Positions 27,236 through 35,393 of a DNA stretch of 64,000 bases are shown in pieces (position 1 is the first letter of the stretch; every line of letters starts with the position of its first letter). This DNA is from Actinomadura latina NBRC 106108. GTDB lineage: Bacteria; Actinomycetota; Actinomycetes; Streptosporangiales; Streptosporangiaceae. The translations under genes were made by a program, and so were the position numbers. The notes under the pieces were generated by a model. The model was not told the origin of the DNA. It made no database searches and saw only the letters and a program-made list of their open reading frames with translations. The stretch is from positions 124,001 through 188,000 of the forward strand of contig NZ_BCQS01000006.1 of NCBI RefSeq assembly GCF_001552195.1. Direction: 5' to 3'.

Positions 27236-28204
27236 ATGCAGCTTCAGCAGCTCGCCTACTTCGTCGCGGTCGCGGAGGTGCGCCACTTCACGCAGGCCGC
27301 GGAGATCCTGCGGGTGGCGCAGCCGTCGCTGTCCAAGCAGATCCGCGCGCTGGAGAGCGAGCTGAACGTCTCCCTGTTCCGGCGCGCGCGCGGCAACATC
27401 ACGCTGACGCCCGCGGGTGAGGCGCTGCTGCCCCTGGCCAAGCGCATCCTGGCGGACGTCGACACCGCCCGCCTGGAGGTGCAGGAACTCGCCGGCCTCA
27501 AACGCGGCCGCGTACGGCTCGGCGCGACACCCTCCCTGTGCGCGGGCCTGCTGGCGGACGTCCTGCGCCGCTTCCACGACACCTACCCGGGCATCCAGCT
27601 CATCGTCGAAGAGGGAGGCTCCCGGGACCTCGTCCGCGAGCTGACGCGCGGTTCTCTGGATCTGGCCCTGGTCATCCTCCCGCTGCAGGGCGACCCGCCG
27701 CTGGACACGACCCCGATCCTGCGCGAATACCTGGTGGTGGCCTCTCCGGCGGAGCAGCGGTCACTGCCGCGCCGCTCGTACCTGCGCATAGAGGACCTCC
27801 ACGACCGCCCCCTGGTGATGTTCCGTCCGGGATACGACCTGCGCGAAGCGACCATCAGCGCATGCCGGGCGGCCGGGTTCGAGCCCAGGTTCGCCGTGGA
27901 GGGCGGCGAGATGGACGCCGTGCTCCGCTTCGTCGAGGTCGGTCTCGGTATCGCCGTCGTACCGAGCATGGTCCTGGCCGGACGCCCCGGCCTCCGCGGA
28001 ACACCGCTCGTCCTGGCCGACGAGGAGGCGCGCCGCGGCCGGCACGGCCCCGGCCTCCTCCGCACCATCGCACTCGCCCACCGCAAGGACGTCGAGCTGA
28101 CCCACGCCGCACGCGCCTTCCAGGAGACTTTGCAGACGTTCCTCGCGGAGGCCGCCGAAGCCGGAACCCTCCCCGCCGGCGTCGAGAACCTGGTCGACGC
28201 CTAG
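27236..28204 (+). CDS. LysR family transcription regulator
   Basis: A 322-residue protein of normal LysR length. The N-terminal winged HTH (residues 1-60) reads LQQLAYFVAVAEVRHFTQAA and then VAQPSLSKQIRALE. The substrate-binding domain occupies about 90-300. The C-terminal 20 residues are an Ala/Glu-rich extra helix. The co-inducer is unknown. The gene is not divergent from an obvious target, unlike most LysR genes: upstream is the Crp/Fnr gene on the same strand, and downstream a convergent cyclase/TPR gene. It may control the sdh operons or an unlinked gene. Confidence 0.92.
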   Translation: MQLQQLAYFVAVAEVRHFTQAAEILRVAQPSLSKQIRALESELNVSLFRRARGNITLTPAGEALLPLAKRILADVDTARLEVQELAGLKRGRVRLGATPSLCAGLLADVLRRFHDTYPGIQLIVEEGGSRDLVRELTRGSLDLALVILPLQGDPPLDTTPILREYLVVASPAEQRSLPRRSYLRIEDLHDRPLVMFRPGYDLREATISACRAAGFEPRFAVEGGEMDAVLRFVEVGLGIAVVPSMVLAGRPGLRGTPLVLADEEARRGRHGPGLLRTIALAHRKDVELTHAARAFQETLQTFLAEAAEAGTLPAGVENLVDA

Positions 28205-28250
28205 GACGCCGTCGGCGGCACCGCCTGCCCCGTCCGAGCAGGGATGCTGG

Positions 28251-30044
28251 TCAGGGGTCGAGGGAGCGGAGCTGGGCGAGGACGCCCTCGGCCTGCGGGG
28301 TCTGGAGGTCCTCGAAGATGGCGAGGGCCCGCAGCCAGCAGTCGCGGGCGGCGTCCGGCCGGGACGTCCGCAGATGGGTGCGGCCGAGGCCGTAGAAGGT
28401 CTCGCCCTGGCCGGGCCGGTCGCCGGACTCGCGGAACACCGACAGCGCCCTCTCGTAGTGGGCGACGGCGGTATCGAACCGGCGCAGTCCGTGGCGGGCG
28501 TAGCCGAGGCCGTGCAGCGCCCAGCCTTCGGCGCGGGAACCGGTCTCGGCGAGCGTGCGCGCCTCTTCGAAGCAGGTGAGGGCGGTGTCGAACTTGCCGA
28601 GACCGGCGTGGGCGTACCCGAGGGCGGTCAGGGCGAGCCCGGTGTTGTGGAGGTCGCCGGCCTCGCGGGCCAGCTCCACGGACCGGCGGTGGTGGGCGAC
28701 GGCCTCGCGGAAACGCTGCAGGCGGCGGCAGGCCTGGCCGAGGCCGTGCAGGGCCCAGGCTTCGCCTCGGCGGTCCCCGATCCGCACGAACACGTCGCGG
28801 GCGGCGGTGAGGAAGTCGTGCGACTCCTCGAACCGCCAGCTGTTCTGGCTCGCGAAGCCGAGGCCGCCGAGCGCGTAGGCGATGCCGCGGTCGTCGCCGA
28901 TCTGCCGGGCGGACGCGAGCCCGGTGCGGAGGGTGCCGATCCAGTCCGTCCAGGGGCTGCGCAGGAAGAAGAACGCCCACAGCGCGAGGGGGAGGCGCCA
29001 GGCGATGTCGTGGTGGCCCTCGTCGGCGGCGGCGCGGGCGGCGCCGATCAGGTTGAGCCGCTCGGACTCGCACCACTGCCGCGCCTGCGCCGCGGAGGCG
29101 AAGGCGAGCGCGCGGCAGGGCGCGTCCGGCAGGGTGAGCGTCGCGGTGACACGGTCCGGGCACAGCAGGAGGCGCGCGTTGTCGGCGGTGCCGAGGTACC
29201 AGGCGAGGACGCGGCGCAGCGCGGCGGCGCGCTCCTCGCCGGTGAGCTCGCCGGCGAGGACCGGGACGCGGTAGCGGCCGGGGGCGAGCTCCTCCAGCCG
29301 GAGGTCGCCGAGCATCGCGGCGGCCTCGTCCTCGGGGACGTCGAGGAGTGCGGCGGCGGCCGGGACGGAGACCTCCGTGCCGGGGTGCACGGCGAGGAGC
29401 CGCAGGACGCGGCCGGCGTCGGCGCGGACGTCCGGCAGCCGCACCCATGCGCGGGTCCGGGTCTCCTTGACCGAGACGTCCACGGCGCGGAAGGACACCG
29501 CGTCGCACCCCGGGCACTGGCGGACCACCTCGTCGTAGAACCAGTCGGACGCGATCAGCGCGAGGACGCCGGGGGAGCCGCGCAGCGCGTCCTTGAGCGA
29601 GTCGGCCTCCAGCAGCCGGAACGCCGTGTTGATCGAGCATCCGGCGACGCCGTGCCCGTCGTAGAGCACCTCCCCGGCGTGCACGGCCACGCGGATCCGG
29701 AGGTGCGTCCCCGGCGGCGCGCTGCCGTTGTGCCGTTGGAGCAAGGCCGCGAGCGCGGCCGGGAACGGCCCGGCCAGCCGCTCCTTCGGGACGTCGGGGC
29801 CGACGAGGATCATGGCGCCGTCGCCGCGGTCCTCGCAGTAGCACGACTCGGCCGGCACGCCGGACTCGGCGAGGGCGTCCCGCAGCGCCTGGTACAGCGC
29901 GGCCCGCGTGCGGATCTGCTCCGGGTTCGTCCGGCCGCCGAATCTCTCGACGTCCACGCAGAGGATGGAGCGGTGCACCGCCGGAGACGAGTCCGGCGTA
30001 CCTTGCATCTGCTCTTGCAGATGCACCGTCTTATGCACGTGCAT
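28251..30044 (-). CDS. Class III nucleotidyl cyclase-like domain fused to a helical and TPR region
   Basis: A protein of about 597 residues. Residues 25-195 resemble a class III adenylate/guanylate cyclase: metal-site Asp31 (CVDVERF), Asp75 (DRGDGAMI) and the transition-state pair Asn139 and Arg143 (SINTAFRLLEA). A middle region of about 200 residues may hold a winged-helix and degenerate regulatory segment. The last 220 residues are at least five TPR-like repeats (AWALHGLGQA, NTGLALTALGYAH, GWALHGLGYARHG). Cyclase activity is possible but untested. ATG 30044 is chosen because TACGAT lies six bases upstream; ATG 30008 and TTG 30062 are alternatives. It lies 1 kb from the Crp/Fnr gene, which suggests cyclic nucleotide signalling; that is inference. 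Confidence 0.75.
   Translation of the reverse strand: MHVHKTVHLQEQMQGTPDSSPAVHRSILCVDVERFGGRTNPEQIRTRAALYQALRDALAESGVPAESCYCEDRGDGAMILVGPDVPKERLAGPFPAALAALLQRHNGSAPPGTHLRIRVAVHAGEVLYDGHGVAGCSINTAFRLLEADSLKDALRGSPGVLALIASDWFYDEVVRQCPGCDAVSFRAVDVSVKETRTRAWVRLPDVRADAGRVLRLLAVHPGTEVSVPAAAALLDVPEDEAAAMLGDLRLEELAPGRYRVPVLAGELTGEERAAALRRVLAWYLGTADNARLLLCPDRVTATLTLPDAPCRALAFASAAQARQWCESERLNLIGAARAAADEGHHDIAWRLPLALWAFFFLRSPWTDWIGTLRTGLASARQIGDDRGIAYALGGLGFASQNSWRFEESHDFLTAARDVFVRIGDRRGEAWALHGLGQACRRLQRFREAVAHHRRSVELAREAGDLHNTGLALTALGYAHAGLGKFDTALTCFEEARTLAETGSRAEGWALHGLGYARHGLRRFDTAVAHYERALSVFRESGDRPGQGETFYGLGRTHLRTSRPDAARDCWLRALAIFEDLQTPQAEGVLAQLRSLDP
30004..30044. promoter_or_regulatory. Two palindromes at the 5' end of the cyclase/TPR gene
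   Basis: TGCATCTGC and GCAGATGCA (30004-30025) form a 9-bp inverted repeat with a 4-base spacer, and ATGCACGTGCAT (30033-30044) is a perfect 12-bp palindrome. The first shares TTGCATCTGC with the motif at 21539-21548. They overlap the start region, as repressor sites often do. Confidence 0.45.
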
Positions 30045-30050
30045 GAGCGC

Positions 30051-30056
30051 ATCGTA
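30051..30056 (-). promoter_or_regulatory. -10 element TACGAT, probable leaderless promoter
   Basis: On the minus strand TACGAT ends six bases before ATG 30044, with no ribosome binding site between. The same hexamer precedes the kinase gene at 19388. Confidence 0.45.
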
Positions 30057-30189
30057 ATGCAAGATCGCGCTGCGCAGGAGAGTCTCGGCCCCCGCGTGGG
30101 CGGCCGGATCAGGCGGTCAGGAGGTCGCGCGGCAGGCGTTCCCGGACGGTGCCGCCGGAACCAGTGTGATCACGCGATCGCAGTAGAAC

Positions 30190-30217
30190 GGCCCCGCCCG
30201 GTACTCCGGGCGGGGCC
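30190..30217 (-). terminator. Terminator of the second sdh operon
   Basis: GGCCCCGCCCGG (30190-30201) pairs perfectly with CCGGGCGGGGCC (30206-30217) around TACT, 27 bp beyond the sdhB stop on the minus strand. Confidence 0.85.
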
Positions 30218-30243
30218 GAGATGAGGGGCCTGGAGAAGGGCGG

Positions 30244-30996
30244 CTACCGCTTCTTGCCGCCGGCGGTCGCCTTCAGGTAGTCGCTGTTCAGGCGGCCGAT
30301 GAAGTCCAGCGGGATCTCCTTCGGGCAGGCGGCGGTGCACTCGCCGGTGTTGGTGCAGCCGCCGAAGCCCTCCGCGTCGTGGACCTCCAGCATGGACACG
30401 ACGCGGTCCCAGCGTTCCGGCTGGCCCTGCGGCATCAGCCCGAGGTGGCTGATCTTGGCGCCGAGGAACAGCGCGGCCGAGCCGTTCGGGCAGGCCGCGA
30501 CGCAGGCGCCGCAGCCGATGCACTCGGCGGCCTCGAACGCCCGGTCGGCGTCCGGCTTCGGGACGGGCGTCGAGTGCGCCTCCGGGGCGGTGCCGGTCGG
30601 GGCGGTGATGTAGCCGCCGGCCTGGATGATCCGGTCGAACGCCGACCGGTCCACGACCAGGTCCTTCACGACCGGGAACGCCTTGGCCCGCCACGGCTCG
30701 ACGTCGATGACCTCGCCGTCCTCGAACTTGCGCATGTGGAGCTGGCACGTGGTGGTGGCGCGCTCCGGGCCGTGCGGGGTGCCGTTGATGACCAGCGAGC
30801 ACATGCCGCAGATGCCCTCGCGGCAGTCGTGGTCGAACGCGACCGGCTCCGCGCCGTCCGCGATGAGCTTCTCGTTGAGGACGTCCAGCATCTCCAGGAA
30901 CGAGGCGTCGGGGGAGATGTCGTCGAGCTTGTACTCGACCATCCTGCCCTTGTCCTGGGGGCCGCTCTGGCGCCAGACGCGCAGTGTGAGCTTCAT
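30244..30996 (-). CDS. sdhB: Succinate dehydrogenase/fumarate reductase iron-sulfur subunit (di-haem type)
   Basis: A 250-residue subunit. The [2Fe-2S] cluster ligands are Cys58, Cys63, Cys66 and Cys84. [11 protein letters not shown] (159-169) with Cys214, Cys220 and Cys224 binds the remaining clusters. It differs clearly from the SdhB at 25404, having a longer inter-cluster loop. It passes electrons between the flavoprotein and a cytochrome b. ATG 30996 lies 20 bp after the sdhA stop; GGACAGG precedes it. It is the last gene of the sdhC-sdhA-sdhB operon on the minus strand and is followed by a perfect terminator. Confidence 0.95.
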   Translation of the reverse strand: MKLTLRVWRQSGPQDKGRMVEYKLDDISPDASFLEMLDVLNEKLIADGAEPVAFDHDCREGICGMCSLVINGTPHGPERATTTCQLHMRKFEDGEVIDVEPWRAKAFPVVKDLVVDRSAFDRIIQAGGYITAPTGTAPEAHSTPVPKPDADRAFEAAECIGCGACVAACPNGSAALFLGAKISHLGLMPQGQPERWDRVVSMLEVHDAEGFGGCTNTGECTAACPKEIPLDFIGRLNSDYLKATAGGKKR

Positions 30997-31016
30997 GATT
31001 ACCTGTCCGACCTCTG

Positions 31017-32954
31017 CTACTTGTACGACCGCTGCGTCGGCTTGACGTTCTCGAAGTCCAGGGCCTCCTTGTGGAGGACGGGCTGCTCGCCCTCCCCGGC
31101 CCATTCCCAGGCGGCGACGTAGCCGAAGTTGTCGTCGTCGCGCTTGGCCTCGCCGTCCTCGTCCTGGCTCTCGGCGCGGAAGTGGCCGCCGCAGGACTCG
31201 GTGCGGTGCAGGGCGTCGATGACCATCAGCTCGGCCAGCTCGAAGAAGTCGGCGACGCGGCCGGCCTTCTCCAGCTGCTGGTTCAGTTCCTCGCCCTTGC
31301 CGGTGACCTTGACGCGCGTCCAGAACTCCGCGCGCAGCGCCGGGATGAGCTCCAGCGCCTTGCGCAGGCCCTCCTCGGTGCGCTCCATGCCGCAGTACTC
31401 CCACATGATGTGGCCGAGTTCGCGGTGGAAGGAGTCGACGGAGCGGTCCCCGTCGATCGACAGCAGCTTGTCGATCCGGGTCCGTACCCGCTCCTCGGCC
31501 TCGCTGATCGCGGTCTCGGCGACCGGGGCGAAGTCGTGGCGGGCGATGTAGTCGCCGATGGTGTTCGGCAAGACGAAGTAGCCGTCCGCGAGGCCCTGCA
31601 TCAGCGCGGACGCGCCGAGCCGGTTCGCGCCGTGGTCGGAGAAGTTCGCCTCGCCGACCACGAAAAGGCCCGGGATCGAGGACTCCAGGTCGTAGTCCAC
31701 CCACAGGCCGCCCATCGTGTAGTGGACGGCGGGGTAGATGCGCATCGGCGTCTCGTACGGGTTCTCGCCGGTGATGCGCTCGTACATCTGGAAGAGGTTG
31801 CCGTACTTGGCCTCGACCTTGTCGCGGCCGAGCCGCCCGATGGCGTCCGCGAAGTCGAGGTAGACGCCGAGGCCGCCGGGGCCGACGCCGCGTCCCTCGT
31901 CGCAGACGTTCTTCGCCGCGCGGGACGCGATGTCGCGCGGGACGAGGTTGCCGAAGGACGGGTAGATGCGCTCCAGGTAGTAGTCGCGCTCGTCCTCGGG
32001 GATGTCGGACGGCTTGCGGGTGTCGCCGCCCTTCTTCGGCACCCACACCCGGCCGTCGTTGCGCAGCGACTCCGACATGAGCGTCAGCTTGGACTGGTGG
32101 TCGCCGCTGACCGGGATGCACGTCGGGTGGATCTGCGTGTAGCAGGGGTTGGCGAACAGGGCGCCGTGCCGGTGGGCGCGCCAGGACGCGGTGACGTTCG
32201 AGCCCATCGCGTTCGTGGACAGGAAGTACACGTTGCCGTAGCCGCCGGACGCCAGCACGACCGCGTCCGCCGTGTAGTGCTTGACCTCGCCGTTGATCAG
32301 GTTCCGGACGACGACGCCGCGGGCCCGCCCGTCCTCCATGATCAAGTCCAGCATCTCGTGCCGCGGGTGGAGCTCGACGTTGCCGGCCTCGACCTGCCGC
32401 ATCAGCGCCTGGTAGGCGCCGAGCAGCAGCTGCTGGCCCGTCTGCCCGCGGGCGTAGAAGGTGCGGGAGACCTGCGTGCCGCCGAACGAGCGGTTGTCGA
32501 GCAGGCCGCCGTACTCGCGGGCGAACGGGACGCCCTGCGCGACGCACTGGTCGATGATGTTCCGCGAGATGTCGGCGAGCCGGTACACGTTCGACTCGCG
32601 GGACCGGAAGTCGCCGCCCTTGACCGTCTCGTAGAACAGCCGGTACACGCTGTCGCCGTCGTTGCGGTAGTTCTTCGCGGCGTTGATGCCGCCCTGCGCG
32701 GCGATCGAGTGGGCGCGGCGCGGCGAGTCCTGGAAGCAGAACTGGACGACGTGGTAGCCGGCCTCGCCGAGGGTCGCGCCGGCGGAGCCGCCCGCGAGCC
32801 CGGTGCCGATGATAATGATCTTCTTCTTGCGCTTGTTGGCCGGGTTGACCTGCTTGGCCTCGAACTTGCGCGTCGTCCAGCGGTCCTCGATGGGGCCCTT
32901 GGGCGCCTTGGCGTCGGCGATCGGCTCGCCGGACTTGTAGAAGCTGTCGGTCAT
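31017..32954 (-). CDS. sdhA: Succinate dehydrogenase/fumarate reductase flavoprotein subunit (di-haem type)
   Basis: A 645-residue flavoprotein. The dinucleotide site is [15 protein letters not shown] (about 46-60). The expected covalent FAD residue is His82 in [14 protein letters not shown]. Substrate motifs include QIHPTCIPV and [20 protein letters not shown]. It belongs to the B. subtilis/Wolinella-like branch, and so differs from the Sdh1 flavoprotein encoded at 23404. It either oxidises succinate or, in reverse, reduces fumarate. ATG 32954 is 2 bases after the sdhC stop, so the two genes are translated together. Confidence 0.95.
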   Translation of the reverse strand: MTDSFYKSGEPIADAKAPKGPIEDRWTTRKFEAKQVNPANKRKKKIIIIGTGLAGGSAGATLGEAGYHVVQFCFQDSPRRAHSIAAQGGINAAKNYRNDGDSVYRLFYETVKGGDFRSRESNVYRLADISRNIIDQCVAQGVPFAREYGGLLDNRSFGGTQVSRTFYARGQTGQQLLLGAYQALMRQVEAGNVELHPRHEMLDLIMEDGRARGVVVRNLINGEVKHYTADAVVLASGGYGNVYFLSTNAMGSNVTASWRAHRHGALFANPCYTQIHPTCIPVSGDHQSKLTLMSESLRNDGRVWVPKKGGDTRKPSDIPEDERDYYLERIYPSFGNLVPRDIASRAAKNVCDEGRGVGPGGLGVYLDFADAIGRLGRDKVEAKYGNLFQMYERITGENPYETPMRIYPAVHYTMGGLWVDYDLESSIPGLFVVGEANFSDHGANRLGASALMQGLADGYFVLPNTIGDYIARHDFAPVAETAISEAEERVRTRIDKLLSIDGDRSVDSFHRELGHIMWEYCGMERTEEGLRKALELIPALRAEFWTRVKVTGKGEELNQQLEKAGRVADFFELAELMVIDALHRTESCGGHFRAESQDEDGEAKRDDDNFGYVAAWEWAGEGEQPVLHKEALDFENVKPTQRSYK

Positions 32955-32956
32955 GG

Positions 32957-33655
32957 TCAGCTCACCCATCCGAACGTGATGGAGACGGGGATCGCGACGA
33001 AGCCGAGCGTGATCAGCGCGGCGACCGTCGCGGCGAGGCCCCGCAGGGCGTTGTGGGTGCGCGGGCTGCGCAGCCCGAGCGTCTGGAACGCGCTCCAGAT
33101 GCCGTGGTTGAGGTGCAGCCCGACGAGGAGGACGGCGGCGACGTACCAGACGGTGATGTACCAGCGGGACGGGTCGAAGTCGGCGACCAGCCGCTCGTAG
33201 GGGGTGGCGGCGGAGCCCTTCGGGTTCACGACGAAGAACGTCAGGTCCAGCAGGTGCCAGATGATGTAGACCGCGATGATGACGCCGCCGTAGCGCATCG
33301 TGTGGACGGCGTAGCCCTGGGCTTGCGACTTCTTCTTCGACTGGTACTTCACGGGTCGCGCATGGGAGGCGCGCTTGGCGAGAGACACCGCCGACCACAT
33401 GTGCAGCACGACCGAGACGGCCAGCACGACCTCGAGGAGGGTCAGGACCGTCCGGTGCGGTACCGCGGGCTCACCGATCGTGCGCAGCCAGTGCGCGTAG
33501 TGGTTGAACTCCTCCGCGCCGAGGAAGATTTTCAGGTTCCCGAGCATGTGCGTGATCAGGAACAGCACGAGGACGCCGCCGGTCACCGCCATGACGGCCT
33601 TCTTGCCGACGGTCGATCGGTAGATCGCAGGGATCGCTATAGCCACGGCCTGCAC
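32957..33655 (-). CDS. sdhC: Succinate dehydrogenase cytochrome b subunit, di-haem type
   Basis: A 232-residue membrane subunit with five transmembrane helices. His36 (LITHMLGN), His85 (VLHMWSA), His134 ([10 protein letters not shown]) and His181 (GLHLNHGIW) are at the positions expected for axial ligands of two b haems, as in the single-subunit anchors of B. subtilis Sdh and Wolinella Frd. It takes electrons from SdhB to menaquinone. It is the first gene of the operon; a Crp-type palindrome lies about 115 bp upstream (33768-33783). The anchor is unrelated to that of the other SDH in this window. Confidence 0.92.
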   Translation of the reverse strand: MQAVAIAIPAIYRSTVGKKAVMAVTGGVLVLFLITHMLGNLKIFLGAEEFNHYAHWLRTIGEPAVPHRTVLTLLEVVLAVSVVLHMWSAVSLAKRASHARPVKYQSKKKSQAQGYAVHTMRYGGVIIAVYIIWHLLDLTFFVVNPKGSAATPYERLVADFDPSRWYITVWYVAAVLLVGLHLNHGIWSAFQTLGLRSPRTHNALRGLAATVAALITLGFVAIPVSITFGWVS

Positions 33656-33767
33656 GTTATGTCCGGGTCGCAGGATAGTTCCAAGTCATCAGCGCACTCA
33701 TGGCGATAGCCACAGGCTATGAACGCACGCCGCGCGGGCGTCGTGGCCGTTCCGTTACGCTTTGCCT

Positions 33768-33783
33768 CGTGAGTGACCTCACA
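33768..33783 (-). promoter_or_regulatory. Crp/GlxR-type palindrome ahead of the second sdh operon
   Basis: CGTGAGTGACCTCACA (plus-strand reading) fits TGTGANNTNNNTCACA except at positions 1 and 8. It lies 113-128 bp upstream of the sdhC start on the minus strand. The 178-bp gap 33656-33833 holds no gene. Confidence 0.6.
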
Positions 33784-33833
33784 GCGTGACGGGGAACTTG
33801 CGGATCACGTGATCCAGAAGACATTGACCCAGG

Positions 33834-35093
33834 TCAGCGGCTTGTGGTTAGGGCTCCCGCGCGGCCGTGGCCGGGCTGCCGGGACAGCAGCAGGACGGCG
33901 AGGTCGTCGGTCAGGGAGCCCCCGTTGAGCCGCTCCACCTCGGACACCAGATCGTCGATGAGGGCGCGCCCGGCGGCGCGGCGGCGCGCCGCGCGGGCCA
34001 GGTCGACGAGGCCGTCGGTGCCGAGCCGGTCGGAGCCCTCGCCGACCTTCCCCTCGATCAGGCCGTCGGTGTAGAGCATCAGGCCCCAGGACTCGCCGAG
34101 GTCGATCTCGGTCGTCGGCCACTCGCCGCCCGGCAGCAGGCCGAGCGCCGGGCCGTGCGCGTACTCGGGCAGCGCCGCGACCTCGCCGTCCTCGCCGAGG
34201 GTGCCGCGGAACAGCAGCGGCGCCGGATGCCCGGCGAGGTGCATCCGCGCGGTCCGCCGGGACGGCGCGATCGTGATCATGCAGAGCGTGGTGAAGATCT
34301 CCTCGCTGCGCCGCTCGTGCCCGAGGACGGTGTCGAGGGTGCCGAGGAGCTGCTCGCCGGTGTGCCCGGCGAGCACGAGCGTCCGCCACGCCATCCGGAG
34401 CTGGACGCCGAGCGCCGCCTCGTCCGGGCCGTGCCCGCACACGTCCCCGATCACGAGGTGGACGGCGCCGCCCTCGGTCTGCACGGTGTCGTAGAAGTCG
34501 CCGCCGAGCAGCGCGCGCCGCCGGCCGGGCCGGTACCGGGTGTGGTGCCGCAGCGCGGGGTCGTCGATCAGCGGGACGGGCAGCAGCCCGCGCTCCAGCC
34601 GGGCGTTCTCCCGGCCGAGGATGCGCGCCTCGACCAGCCGCCGCTCGGTCTCCTCCGAGCGCTTGCGCTCGATGGCGTAGCGGATCGCGCGGGCCAGCAG
34701 CGGCGCGTCGACCTCCTGCTTGACCAGGTAGTCCTCGGCGCCGGCGGCGACCGCCCGCACGCCGAGGTGCGCGTCGTCCAGGCCGGTCAAGACGACGACG
34801 GCGGCCGGGCCGGACAGCGCCAGCACCTGCCGCAGCCCGTCCAGCCGGTCGATGCCCGGGGTGGACAGGTCGACGATGATGCACTGGGTGCGCCGCGTCA
34901 GCGACCGCCGGGCGGCGGCCAGGTCGGACGCGACGGTGATGCCGACGTCCATGCCGCTCTCGGCGAGCATCTTCTCGACCATGAGGACGTCGGAGGGGTC
35001 GGCGTCGATGAGGAGCAGGTCGATCCTGTCCTCGGCCCCCGGCGTGAAGGGGTGCGTCTGATGACTGGGCGTCTGATGGCTGAGCGTGCTCAC
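33834..35093 (-). CDS. Response regulator with SpoIIE/PP2C-type Ser/Thr phosphatase output
   Basis: A protein of about 419 residues. The receiver domain (about 22-150) has the acidic pair in LLIDADPSD, a phosphoacceptor Asp in CIIVDLSTPG, Thr in VVLTG and Lys in YLVKQE, so it should be phosphorylated. A coiled-coil linker is followed by a SpoIIE-type phosphatase domain (about 200-410) with GGDFYD, IGDVCGHG, LYTDGLIE and LTDDLAVLLL metal-binding Asp residues. Such proteins (RsbU/RssB-like) dephosphorylate anti-sigma factor antagonists and release a stress sigma factor. GTG 35093 follows GGAAG; 35129 is an alternative. No anti-sigma gene or cognate histidine kinase is adjacent, so partners are unlinked. 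Confidence 0.92.
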   Translation of the reverse strand: MSTLSHQTPSHQTHPFTPGAEDRIDLLLIDADPSDVLMVEKMLAESGMDVGITVASDLAAARRSLTRRTQCIIVDLSTPGIDRLDGLRQVLALSGPAAVVVLTGLDDAHLGVRAVAAGAEDYLVKQEVDAPLLARAIRYAIERKRSEETERRLVEARILGRENARLERGLLPVPLIDDPALRHHTRYRPGRRRALLGGDFYDTVQTEGGAVHLVIGDVCGHGPDEAALGVQLRMAWRTLVLAGHTGEQLLGTLDTVLGHERRSEEIFTTLCMITIAPSRRTARMHLAGHPAPLLFRGTLGEDGEVAALPEYAHGPALGLLPGGEWPTTEIDLGESWGLMLYTDGLIEGKVGEGSDRLGTDGLVDLARAARRRAAGRALIDDLVSEVERLNGGSLTDDLAVLLLSRQPGHGRAGALTTSR

Positions 35094-35380
35094 AGGGCTT
35101 CCGGAAAGTCGGGCTGACGGCACTGGCAACGGCCGGTAACGTCCCGCTTATTCCGCAGGGGCGGACGGGCGCGACGGGCCGCGCCGGGGCAGCGGCTTTT
35201 GCCTAGCCGCCAGGGTCCCGGCTCAAGGAGCGGAGGAAGCGTCGCTCCGTACGTCCCAGACCTTAGCGTGTCCTTACCTTGCGATGCATCCCCTGAGTGC
35301 GTCCTGATGGCCATTTCCGGGCGGTCCGAAACGGATCGGCCCAGGTGAAAAACCAGTCGAACTTCGGACGTTCCGCTGCA

Positions 35381-35386
35381 TAACCT
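35381..35386 (+). promoter_or_regulatory. -10 element TAACCT, probable leaderless promoter
   Basis: TAACCT ends seven bases before GTG 35394, with no ribosome site between. The 35094-35393 gap is a divergent promoter region for the phosphatase and ABC operons; nothing else was recognised in it. Confidence 0.5.
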
Positions 35387-35393
35387 GCGTCAG

